The notes under the pieces: model-generated
What the model was told of the DNA's origin: nothing
Seen by the model: the letters and a program-made list of their open reading frames with translations, nothing else
Database searches by the model: none
Assembly: GCF_006974145.1 (NCBI RefSeq)
Contig: NZ_CP039456.1
Span: forward strand, 3,658,499 to 3,722,498
Source: Changchengzhania lutea
GTDB taxonomy: Bacteria > Bacteroidota > Bacteroidia > Flavobacteriales > Flavobacteriaceae
Direction of reading: 5' to 3'
Length of the DNA: 64,000 nt
Made by a program: the position numbers and the translations under genes
In this document: positions 27,540-34,102 of the stretch, one piece after another
Numbering within the stretch: the first letter of the stretch is position 1
Layout of the letters: each line of letters begins with the position of its first letter

Positions 27540-27626
27540 ATGAGAACATTAAACACCAACCAATTAACTGGAACTTTATCATCAACCAAAAGTAACGAAT
27601 GGAACAGTAAAAGACGTTACAGATAA
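27540..27626 (+). CDS. 28-residue micro-gene, copy 2
   Basis: The peptide is identical to copy 1, offset 149 bases downstream, with two synonymous changes only. The intervening 62 bases are not repeated and contain no promoter match. The same hairpin surrounds the stop codon: left arm 27609-27620, loop AGATAA 27621-27626, right arm GTGACGTCTCTT 27627-27638. In the right arm two bases differ from copy 1, yet both changes exchange G-U and A-U pairs, so pairing is kept; one A-C mismatch appears near the base. Function unknown. Confidence 0.6.
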   Translation: MRTLNTNQLTGTLSSTKSNEWNSKRRYR

Positions 27627-27638
27627 GTGACGTCTCTT
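27609..27638 (+). terminator. Stop-codon-in-loop hairpin, copy 2
   Basis: Eleven of twelve positions pair (one G-U, one A-C mismatch near the base), with loop AGATAA as in copy 1. The trailing T run is weaker (TCTT then AA), so termination here is probably less efficient. Confidence 0.5.
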
Positions 27639-27680
27639 AACCCAAATGCTTTCATCAATCAATTTCAATCAACAATCAAA

Positions 27681-27815
27681 ATGAAAACAATCACTAAAAT
27701 ATCTAGACGCCTAGACAACATCACTCAAGAAAAACTATTAGACTGTAGACGCATTTTAAATTTGCATACCTCGAATACAGCTACTTGGAGAGGGACCAAA
27801 AGATATGCACACTAA
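27681..27815 (+). CDS. 44-residue micro-gene related to the 28-residue pair
   Basis: ATG to TAA, 44 codons. Its tail, NTATWRGTKRYAH, echoes the tail of the 28-residue peptides (NEWNSKRRYR): a shared W-x-[SG]-x-[KR]-R-Y pattern next to the stop. The N-terminal part is a basic amphipathic stretch with CRR. The ATG is preceded by an A-rich CAATCAAA like the contexts of copies 1 and 2. No stop-codon hairpin follows. It ends 66 bases before the exbD fragment. Unknown function; could be a diverged third family member. Confidence 0.5.
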   Translation: MKTITKISRRLDNITQEKLLDCRRILNLHTSNTATWRGTKRYAH

Positions 27816-27881
27816 ATCTTGAAATCATTATATGGTATTGTTTTTGTGAATTAAATTTTACAAACGATTAAATCCAACATT

Positions 27882-28127
27882 ATGAGACATTCAAAACTAG
27901 TGCCAGAAGTCAATGCGGGGTCTATGGCAGACATCGCATTTTTATTACTCATCTTCTTTCTTGTTACTGCGGCTATTCCTAATGATAAGGGAATTAATCG
28001 AAAACTTCCAGCAAAATGCCCTCCCAACACCGTTTGCGATAGTGCCATTAAAGAACACAATATCCTACGCATTCTCATTAATAACGAGGATGACATCATG
28101 GTAAATAGTAATTTTTATCCAAAGTAA
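27882..28127 (+). pseudogene. ExbD-family gene, 5' fragment (interrupted by RIT element)
   Basis: Codes for MRHSKLVPEVNAGSMADIAF followed by a hydrophobic helix (LLLIFFLVTAAIP), the hallmark of ExbD/TolR biopolymer-transport proteins with the conserved Asp in the helix. Host sequence runs to about 28110 (DDIMVNSN); the next six codons and the stop are read inside the element's inverted repeat. The 3' part is at 31641-31973. Intact ExbD works with ExbB to energise TonB-dependent import, but no exbB or tonB lies nearby, so this was already a solitary exbD. The truncated product keeps the helix but lacks most of the periplasmic domain. Confidence 0.85.
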
Positions 28128-28142
28128 ATCGTTATCCAAAGT
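28111..28142 (+). repeat. Left terminal inverted repeat of the RIT element
   Basis: 32 bases, exact inverse of 31590-31621. It contains TTATCCAAAGT twice in direct orientation, separated by AAATCG, like paired recombinase-binding arms. Confidence 0.9.
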
Positions 28143-28186
28143 TATTACCCAAAAAGTTCATAAATAACTGTAAACCAATCTTACTT

Positions 28187-28243
28187 GTGATAATATTATC
28201 GTGATAATATTTGTTATTTCCAAATGAATGCAATGGTGCATTC
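28187..28243 (+). repeat. Subterminal repeats upstream of the first recombinase
   Basis: GTGATAATATT occurs twice in direct orientation with ATC between (starting near 28187). Then comes a hairpin GAATGCA (28226-28232), ATGG, TGCATTC (28237-28243), 17 bases before the start codon at 28261. These probably hold recombinase-binding and promoter functions. Confidence 0.45.
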
Positions 28244-28260
28244 CACTAAAAAAATAACAA

Positions 28261-29493
28261 ATGGACACAGAAAATGAAATCAAATCCCTGATCAGGGATT
28301 GTGTAGCTTACCTCAGGAAGGAAGGCTATGGTGAGCCACGGATCAAAGACTACCATCGGTTGTGGCGTAATGGAATTGAGCAGTACATGGATAAAAACTT
28401 TTTGGCAAACTACCATGCTGGAATTGGCAAAAAATTTTTAAGCAGTATCCCGTCAATGAGCGACTCACATATGCGGGCAATCCGCCGCAGTGTGCACGTA
28501 CTGGATGACTTTCTCTTTTATGGAAAAATCAGGAAAAGAAGTATACGCTACGTGCATCACGAGTTGCCAGGTAAACTAGGGGAAGTTGCCCTGGAGTTTA
28601 TAGTATCCCAAGAAAGGCTCCGTCGCTGCAAACCTACTCTTAATAACCACCGTCGTATTTTGAGTTACTTTATTACCCATCTTACATTAAGGTCGATAGA
28701 CCAAGTTTCAGCTATTGGTGAAGAGGATGTTCTTGCCTTCATATCATCAGTCCAGAATTGCAAGGACAGGTACCTAAGTACTATCCGACTATTCTGCCGG
28801 TTCTTGTATCAACATAAATACATTGACAGAAATGTGGAATACGTCATCGGAAGAAACAATTATCGGTTGCGTGAAAAACTGCCCTCAGTCTATAATGCCG
28901 ATGAGATAAGACATATCGAAAATACGGTAGAGCAATCCAGTGCGGTGGGCAAACGTGATTATGCAATGCTCATTCTGGCCACACGGCTTGGCCTCCGCTC
29001 TTCGGACATAGCGGGGCTGACCTTTGGGAATTTGGATTGGGAACACAATCTCATATCCCTGGTGCAGTGCAAGACAAAGAAAATAATAGAGCTCCCGCTT
29101 TTGGCCGATGTGGGCGGAGCCATTATCAACTACCTGAAGTTTGGAAGACCAATATCCGATTTTCAGCAAGTGTTCCTGACTGCCATTGCCCCCTACCGCC
29201 CCGTGAACAGTATGGTCATCAGTGGAGCGGTAAGTAGAACAATAAAAGCATCTGGCGTTGACATCAAAGGCCGTAAGTTCGGCCCTCATGCCATGCGGCA
29301 CACCTTGGCCAGTCAGCTATTACGTAATGGAACTTCGCTCCCGGTTATATCCGAAACACTCGGACACTCCGACACGCAGGCCACCATGAACTATTTACGC
29401 ATAGATATAAACAGTCTTATGCAGTGCGCGCTTGATGTACCCCTGGTACCCATAAATTTTTATGAGCAGAAAGGAGGTGTTTTTTATGGATAG
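28261..29493 (+). CDS. RIT tyrosine recombinase A
   Basis: 410 residues. The catalytic residues of the tyrosine recombinase family are all visible: Arg246 (LGLRSSDIAGL), His343-x-x-Arg346 (HAMRHTLA), His369 (LGHSDTQAT) and nucleophile Tyr378. An N-terminal SAM-like core-binding domain occupies ~100-200. It is the first and longest of the three RIT recombinases and overlaps the next gene by 8 bases. RIT recombinases are thought to act together on the element's ends; individual roles are not settled. Confidence 0.9.
   Translation: MDTENEIKSLIRDCVAYLRKEGYGEPRIKDYHRLWRNGIEQYMDKNFLANYHAGIGKKFLSSIPSMSDSHMRAIRRSVHVLDDFLFYGKIRKRSIRYVHHELPGKLGEVALEFIVSQERLRRCKPTLNNHRRILSYFITHLTLRSIDQVSAIGEEDVLAFISSVQNCKDRYLSTIRLFCRFLYQHKYIDRNVEYVIGRNNYRLREKLPSVYNADEIRHIENTVEQSSAVGKRDYAMLILATRLGLRSSDIAGLTFGNLDWEHNLISLVQCKTKKIIELPLLADVGGAIINYLKFGRPISDFQQVFLTAIAPYRPVNSMVISGAVSRTIKASGVDIKGRKFGPHAMRHTLASQLLRNGTSLPVISETLGHSDTQATMNYLRIDINSLMQCALDVPLVPINFYEQKGGVFYG
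29473..29488 (+). promoter_or_regulatory. Strong Shine-Dalgarno before recombinase B
   Basis: AAAGGAGGTG followed by a T run and the ATG at 29486. Such a near-perfect anti-16S match is rare in Bacteroidota, whose genes mostly lack one. It decides the start at 29486 over an in-frame ATG at 29462. Confidence 0.6.
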
Positions 29494-30499
29494 GCAACTT
29501 AAATATGAAAGCGTGTTTGCCCCCTATTTTGATAGCTTCCTGAAGATGAAGGATGCCATGGGGTATGGGCTTTACAAGTTCGAGCGTATCTTTTTAGATC
29601 TTGACAGGTTCTTCCTGAAATCCAGAGCCACAGCGACCTACATAAGCAGTGAACAGATTGCAGCTTGGAGGGCAACCCGGGTAAACGATAAACCCCGGAC
29701 GCTGTATGACAAATACTCCGTCTTGTCGCAGTTCTGCAAGTATATGTGCCATCTTGGTCATGAATGCTACATCCCACGGCTTCCCAAGAGAAAGGAGCTG
29801 GACTTTATCCCCTATGTTTTTACTCATGAGCAGATGAAATGTATTTTCCGGGAATGTAATAGATTGTCCCTGTTCTGTGGCAATATGGACACAGCCCTTG
29901 TTGCCGTACCTGCCTTAATACGCTTCCTCTACAGTACAGGAACAAGGATCAGTGAAGCCCTATCTATTAAGAATAAGGATATCGATTACCAGAATCACTG
30001 GGTCATTATAAGAAAAACAAAAAACAAGTTGCAACGAATGATTCCAATAAACCCATCCCTGAAGGAAGTAATGAAGCAATACGAGGGATATAGGGATCGT
30101 ATGCCGGTTGAAGGCCTGGCGGACAAGGAGCATTTTTTCTTTGTGAAAGCCAATGGAAAAGCGTTTACAAATAAGACTTCATACAGGTGGTTCAAAAAGG
30201 TGCTAAAACAGTGTGGGATACCACATATAGGGAAGCTGCAAGGGCCCCGTATACATGATATCCGGCATACTTGTGCGGTTCACTCCCTTGAAAAAATGGT
30301 GAAAAGTGGAATGGACACTTATTGTGCGCTCCCGATCCTATCTACTTTCCTGGGGCATAAGTCCATAAAAGGGACCGAAAAATATGTTAGGATGACACAG
30401 GATATTTATCCAGAAATCATCAAAATGGAAAACCCGATTACTTCCTTTGTGTTCCCCAACCAAATCAAAATAGACATCGATTATGGAAACAACCACTGA
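29486..30499 (+). CDS. RIT tyrosine recombinase B
   Basis: 337 residues from the ATG at 29486, chosen for the Shine-Dalgarno directly upstream. Catalytic set: Arg154 (GTRISEALS), His257-x-x-Arg260 (HDIRHTCA), His291 (LGHKSIKGT) and Tyr300 (EKYVRM). It overlaps recombinase A by 8 bases and recombinase C by 17 bases, so the trio is translationally coupled. Second gene of the RIT unit. Confidence 0.9.
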   Translation: MDRQLKYESVFAPYFDSFLKMKDAMGYGLYKFERIFLDLDRFFLKSRATATYISSEQIAAWRATRVNDKPRTLYDKYSVLSQFCKYMCHLGHECYIPRLPKRKELDFIPYVFTHEQMKCIFRECNRLSLFCGNMDTALVAVPALIRFLYSTGTRISEALSIKNKDIDYQNHWVIIRKTKNKLQRMIPINPSLKEVMKQYEGYRDRMPVEGLADKEHFFFVKANGKAFTNKTSYRWFKKVLKQCGIPHIGKLQGPRIHDIRHTCAVHSLEKMVKSGMDTYCALPILSTFLGHKSIKGTEKYVRMTQDIYPEIIKMENPITSFVFPNQIKIDIDYGNNH

Positions 30500-31514
30500 T
30501 TTTGCAAAATACCTGACAAGGTTCTTCTCGGAATATCTTGTTGGTGAAAGGGGGGCAAGCTCCCATACGATAAGATCGTACAGTGAAACCTTTACCCTTG
30601 TACTCACCTATATGGATAAGGTCAGGGCTAAAGCAGCGGACAGGTTGACCCTCAACCATTTTAACAGGGAAACCGTCCTTGGCTTCCTTGACTGGCTAGA
30701 GAAAATCCGGAAATGCTCCCACTCGACCCGAAACCAGCGATTGGCCGCTTTGCATTCATTTTTTAGATATATGCAATATGAAGATGTCAAACGTCTTGAG
30801 CAATGGCAGGACATCCTGTCCATCAAAGTCAAGAAGCAGGGGAAAAGAAGTGCTGTTAATTGCCTGAGCGTTGAAGGCATCAAATTCTTGCTGGAACAAA
30901 TACCGATCAACACCAAAGCAGGGCGGCGGAACTTAACGCTGCTGGCATTGCTTTATGATAGCGGGGCAAGGGTGCATGAACTCATAGACCTAACCCCGAC
31001 ATCCTTGCATTTGATCAAACCATATTATGTTACCCTTTTGGGAAAAGGCAGCAAAAAAAGAATCGTTCCGATGCAGAATGAACAGGTAAACCTGCTGATA
31101 GCTTATATAAAGGAAAATCGCCTTGATAATCTGGCATACAACCAACGCCCCTTGTTTGCTAACAATAGGGGCGAAAGGCTGACCAACTCAGGGGTGACCT
31201 ATATCCTGAATATTTATGTTCAGAATGCCCGGGTACTGAGGCCTGATCTGATACCTGAAAAAATGAGCCCACATACGTTGCGTCACAGTAAGGCAATGCA
31301 CCTTTTGCAATCCGGGATAAATCTGGTATACATACGTGATATCTTGGGACATGTATCCATCCAGACTACTGAAGTTTATGCTAGAGCTGATTCAAAACAA
31401 AAACGTGAGGCATTGGAAGCCGCTTACGTTAATATTATACCAGATCAAGTAAACGAAGCTATCTGGGAAAAGGACTCGAAACTTAGGGAATGGTTAAGGA
31501 ATTTTAACAAATAA
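30483..31514 (+). CDS. RIT tyrosine recombinase C
   Basis: 343 residues. Catalytic set: Arg163 (GARVHELID), His264-x-x-Arg267 (HTLRHSKA), His290 (LGHVSIQTT) and Tyr299 (EVYARAD). Its N-terminal core-binding domain resembles XerC/XerD more closely than the other two do. It starts inside recombinase B and is followed by 75 bases of subterminal sequence before the right inverted repeat. All three recombinases look intact, so the element may still be active. Confidence 0.9.
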   Translation: METTTDFAKYLTRFFSEYLVGERGASSHTIRSYSETFTLVLTYMDKVRAKAADRLTLNHFNRETVLGFLDWLEKIRKCSHSTRNQRLAALHSFFRYMQYEDVKRLEQWQDILSIKVKKQGKRSAVNCLSVEGIKFLLEQIPINTKAGRRNLTLLALLYDSGARVHELIDLTPTSLHLIKPYYVTLLGKGSKKRIVPMQNEQVNLLIAYIKENRLDNLAYNQRPLFANNRGERLTNSGVTYILNIYVQNARVLRPDLIPEKMSPHTLRHSKAMHLLQSGINLVYIRDILGHVSIQTTEVYARADSKQKREALEAAYVNIIPDQVNEAIWEKDSKLREWLRNFNK

Positions 31515-31520
31515 TCAATA

Positions 31521-31533
31521 TCGTTATCCAAAG
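31521..31533 (+). repeat. Extra copy of the RIT arm sequence
   Basis: TCGTTATCCAAAG repeats the inner arm of the left inverted repeat in the same orientation. With 31591-31603 it forms an internal inverted pair with a 57-base spacer. It lies just after the recombinase C stop codon. Confidence 0.6.
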
Positions 31534-31589
31534 CTGTTTTAAAAAGTAAACAAGTTAAAACACTGACTATCAAAGATGTTCATGATTGC

Positions 31590-31621
31590 ACTTTGGATAA
31601 CGATTTACTTTGGATAAAAAT
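31590..31621 (-). repeat. Right terminal inverted repeat of the RIT element
   Basis: Exact 32-base inverse complement of 28111-28142. Followed by the palindrome TTATCACG-AGT-CGTGATAA at 31624-31642, which straddles the inferred junction with exbD. Confidence 0.9.
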
Positions 31622-31640
31622 GATTATCACGAGTCGTGAT

Positions 31641-31973
31641 AACCATTTAGTTACCATTGATGACCTTAAAAATATTGTCAAAGATTTTATTGATAATAAT
31701 GGTGATAGTAGTTGTAACTATTGTAACGGATCAAAATCAGAAAAAGCATCAGATAATCCTAAAAAAGCAGTAATCTCATTGCAAAATGGTGAGCAAACCA
31801 GCTATAATACATTTATAGCAGTTCAAGACAAATTAACCACAGCATATTTTGAATTAAGGGCAACTTACAGTGTGAATGTATACGAAAAAACTTTTGAAGA
31901 TTTAAATTCTGAACAATTGTCAGCACTCAAAAAAGCCTATCCTTTTATATTATCTGAAGCAGAAACCAAATAG
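31641..31973 (+). pseudogene. ExbD-family gene, 3' fragment
   Basis: In-frame continuation of the exbD reading frame: NHLVTIDDLKNIVKDFIDNN, then CNYCNG, SDNPKKAVISLQN and a closing FILSEAETK. These are characteristic of flavobacterial ExbD periplasmic domains. It has no start of its own except a TTG inside the element's right repeat (31593), which is unlikely to be used. Together with 27882-28110 it would encode a normal-length ExbD of ~185 residues. The stop codon abuts the end of the convergent 3D-domain gene. Confidence 0.85.
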
Positions 31974-32387
31974 TTAGTCGGTTTTCGCAATGCCATAATC
32001 TATACACACTTTTCTTCTGCCCCACGCTTTAGCCGCCTTAACATTGAGTCCCATATAGATATCAATGCGTTTGCGCCAACGGTAGTGCATTTTATCTTTT
32101 ACAAAATAGACCCCATCAAAACCTTCAATTTTTACGGGCGTGTTGTATTTAAGTCCGCTTTTCAGCAAATCCCTAGACACCGCAATATACTTTAAACCAG
32201 GTCTAATACTATCGCCCCATGCCGTGATATGTGGATCTGAACTGGTTTGATATGCTAATGAGTTGTAAGCCGTTGCGGTCACGTGCATAGAATCCCAAAT
32301 ATATTGGTCTTCAAAAGTATCTTTTACTTCGTTTGAATCGCAGCCAAAAATCAAAAAAAATAAGGCTAATAGTTTAATCTTCATCAC
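31974..32387 (-). CDS. 3D-domain lipoprotein
   Basis: 137 residues with a lipoprotein signal (FFLIFGCDS, Cys ~16). The body is a 3D domain (double-psi barrel related to MltA/RlpA): VTATAYNS start, AWGDSI, and DKMHYRWRKRIDIYMG with the conserved Asp residues near the end. Such domains bind or cleave peptidoglycan glycan strands. It probably sits on the periplasmic face of a membrane. Its end abuts the convergent exbD 3' fragment without spacing. Confidence 0.82.
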   Translation of the reverse strand: MMKIKLLALFFLIFGCDSNEVKDTFEDQYIWDSMHVTATAYNSLAYQTSSDPHITAWGDSIRPGLKYIAVSRDLLKSGLKYNTPVKIEGFDGVYFVKDKMHYRWRKRIDIYMGLNVKAAKAWGRRKVCIDYGIAKTD

Positions 32388-32469
32388 TTAAATATACAAT
32401 ATTTTTTAAGGGCTCTTGATTATTCGTTTTTGTATCTTCACAACAAATTCAACCAAACACCATCTAAAA

Positions 32470-33783
32470 ATGAAGTATCGCTACCTTTCTGTATTTATTT
32501 TAATCAGCCTTTTTTCCTGTAAAGAAGATGTGAAAAAAAACAGTGAACCATCTATGATAAACAAAGATTCCATAGCCCTTATTAAAAAGGCCAAAGCCAT
32601 TCATAAACGTGTTATTACTTTAGATACACATTGCGATATTGACGTACGCAATTTTACTGATACTTTAAATTATACACAAGATTTAGAGTCACAAATCACC
32701 TTACCTAAAATGGAAGCTGGCGGATTGGATGTGGCATGGTTTATAGTTTATACTGGGCAAGACGCCCTTAGTGATGCCGGCTATAAAAAGGCTTTGGATA
32801 ATGCCATATCGAAGTTTGAAGCTATACACAGATTAGTCGAAGACATAGCACCAAATCAAATAGCATTGGCACTTACATCTAAGGATTTGAGGCGAATTCA
32901 TGCTTCTGGTAAAAAGGTGGCCATGATTGGTATTGAAAACGGATATCCCATTGGAACAGATATCAATAACGTGGAAAAGTTTTATAATATGGGAGGTCGC
33001 TATATGTCCTTGGCGCACAATGGGCACAGTCAATTAAGTGATAGTAATACGGGTGAAGCGGACGGTGTTTGGTTGCACAATGGTTTAAGTGATTTGGGAA
33101 AAGACGTTATTAAAGAAATGAACCGATTGGGTATGATGATAGATGTTTCCCATCCATCTAAAGCAGCCATGAGGCAAATGATTGAATTGACTAAAGCGCC
33201 AATAATTGCTTCGCACTCTTCGGCAAGAGCCTTATGTAATCACAGTAGAAATTTAGATGATGAGCAATTACAATGGCTAAAAAACAATGGCGGCGTCGTG
33301 CAAACCGTTGCCTTTCAAGGTTATTTAAATACCGAAAAGTACAAGGCTAGAAATGATAAGCTCAAAGCTTATAGAAGCGAAGTTGCAGGTTCCATGGGTG
33401 TCACCTGGTATGAGTATGACGAACTCAAAACATTGAGCAATGATGAAAAGGAAGCCTTTTATAAAATAAGAAATGATATTACTACAATAGCTGATAAAAA
33501 AGCAATGCATTCTGGGAATTTACCGCCTGAAGTGAGCGTTACAGATTTTGTAGACCATATTGATTATTTAGTGGAAAAAATAGGCATTCAGCATGTAGGT
33601 ATTAGTAGCGATTTTGATGGTGGTGGCGGAATTAAAGGATGGAATGATGCCTCTGAAACACTAAACGTTACTATAGAATTAGTGAAACGTGGTTATACTG
33701 AAGATGACATTAGCAAACTATGGAGCGGTAATTTACTCCGTGTTTTAGATGAGGTTCAAGCAGTAGCAGCAACACTAGATTAA
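32470..33783 (+). CDS. Membrane dipeptidase (M19 / renal-dipeptidase family) lipoprotein
   Basis: 437 residues from the ATG at 32470, chosen because it starts a lipoprotein signal (SLFSCKED, Cys ~17); upstream in-frame starts would bury it. Zinc ligands of family M19 are visible: THCDID near residue 55, the Glu in IGIENGYPIG, DVSHPSK and ASHSSARALCNHSRN. The Asp of SDFDGGGG completes the site. The family cleaves dipeptides, often with D- or dehydro-residues, in the periplasm. Monocistronic. Confidence 0.92.
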   Translation: MKYRYLSVFILISLFSCKEDVKKNSEPSMINKDSIALIKKAKAIHKRVITLDTHCDIDVRNFTDTLNYTQDLESQITLPKMEAGGLDVAWFIVYTGQDALSDAGYKKALDNAISKFEAIHRLVEDIAPNQIALALTSKDLRRIHASGKKVAMIGIENGYPIGTDINNVEKFYNMGGRYMSLAHNGHSQLSDSNTGEADGVWLHNGLSDLGKDVIKEMNRLGMMIDVSHPSKAAMRQMIELTKAPIIASHSSARALCNHSRNLDDEQLQWLKNNGGVVQTVAFQGYLNTEKYKARNDKLKAYRSEVAGSMGVTWYEYDELKTLSNDEKEAFYKIRNDITTIADKKAMHSGNLPPEVSVTDFVDHIDYLVEKIGIQHVGISSDFDGGGGIKGWNDASETLNVTIELVKRGYTEDDISKLWSGNLLRVLDEVQAVAATLD

Positions 33784-33794
33784 ATGAATTAAAA

Positions 33795-34019
33795 CATTAT
33801 TGTCCAAATTAAAGAATCAAGACCGCTTTGCTGTTAGAACCAAGAACAAAGACTTGATTGTAACTAATTGATAAACAGTAATCTTTAAATTCATAACTTT
33901 CTAAAAAATAAAATTTTTCAGTAATCGCAAAAAGCAAGCCCCTCTTTTTTATAAGCCTTGAAAACCCTGTGTTCACAAAGGTTTTCTTTAAATGAACTAT
34001 TTTTAATCGGACAATAATG
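33795..34019. mobile_element. MITE-like element, copy 2, with 9-bp target duplication
   Basis: 225 bp, bounded by CATTATTGTCC (33795-33805) and its exact inverse GGACAATAATG (34009-34019). A perfect 9-base direct repeat, GAATTAAAA, flanks it at 33786-33794 and 34020-34028. Non-coding. Left part related to copy 1 at 9831-10052. It fills most of the gap 33784-34102; the remaining ~75 bases show nothing. Confidence 0.85.
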
Positions 34020-34102
34020 GAATTAAAATATCAATTCTGAATTAGTTTCATAATCTCATAAACTAAATTTCGGGAGTCTAAAAATAGAACGGCTGGATTT
34101 AA

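Larger units (their letters stand above)
28111..31640 (+). mobile_element. Recombinase-in-trio (RIT) element
   Basis: Three consecutive overlapping tyrosine recombinase genes lie between perfect 32-bp inverted repeats (28111-28142 and 31590-31621). This is the defining organisation of RIT elements described in other bacteria. The unit is inserted in exbD. Its genes are visibly GC-richer than the flanks and use different codons. Joining host bases up to 28110 to host bases from 31641 restores an uninterrupted exbD frame (3531 bases, a multiple of three), which is why I extend the right boundary ~20 bases beyond the inverted repeat. No cargo gene is carried. Confidence 0.85.

Noticed and set aside
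27391-27638. CRISPR-like or IS-like reading of the tandem units
   Set aside because: Only two units, 149 bases apart, with non-identical spacing sequence and an intact reading frame in each; no cas genes and no inverted ends.
27627-27680. Longer start (GTG at 27627) for the 44-codon micro-gene
   Set aside because: It begins on the base after the copy-2 stop and lies inside the hairpin right arm; the ATG at 27681 has the same A-rich context as the other two micro-genes.
28261-31514. Prophage or integrative conjugative element
   Set aside because: No phage structural, replication or conjugation genes lie between the inverted repeats; three overlapping recombinases alone define a RIT element.
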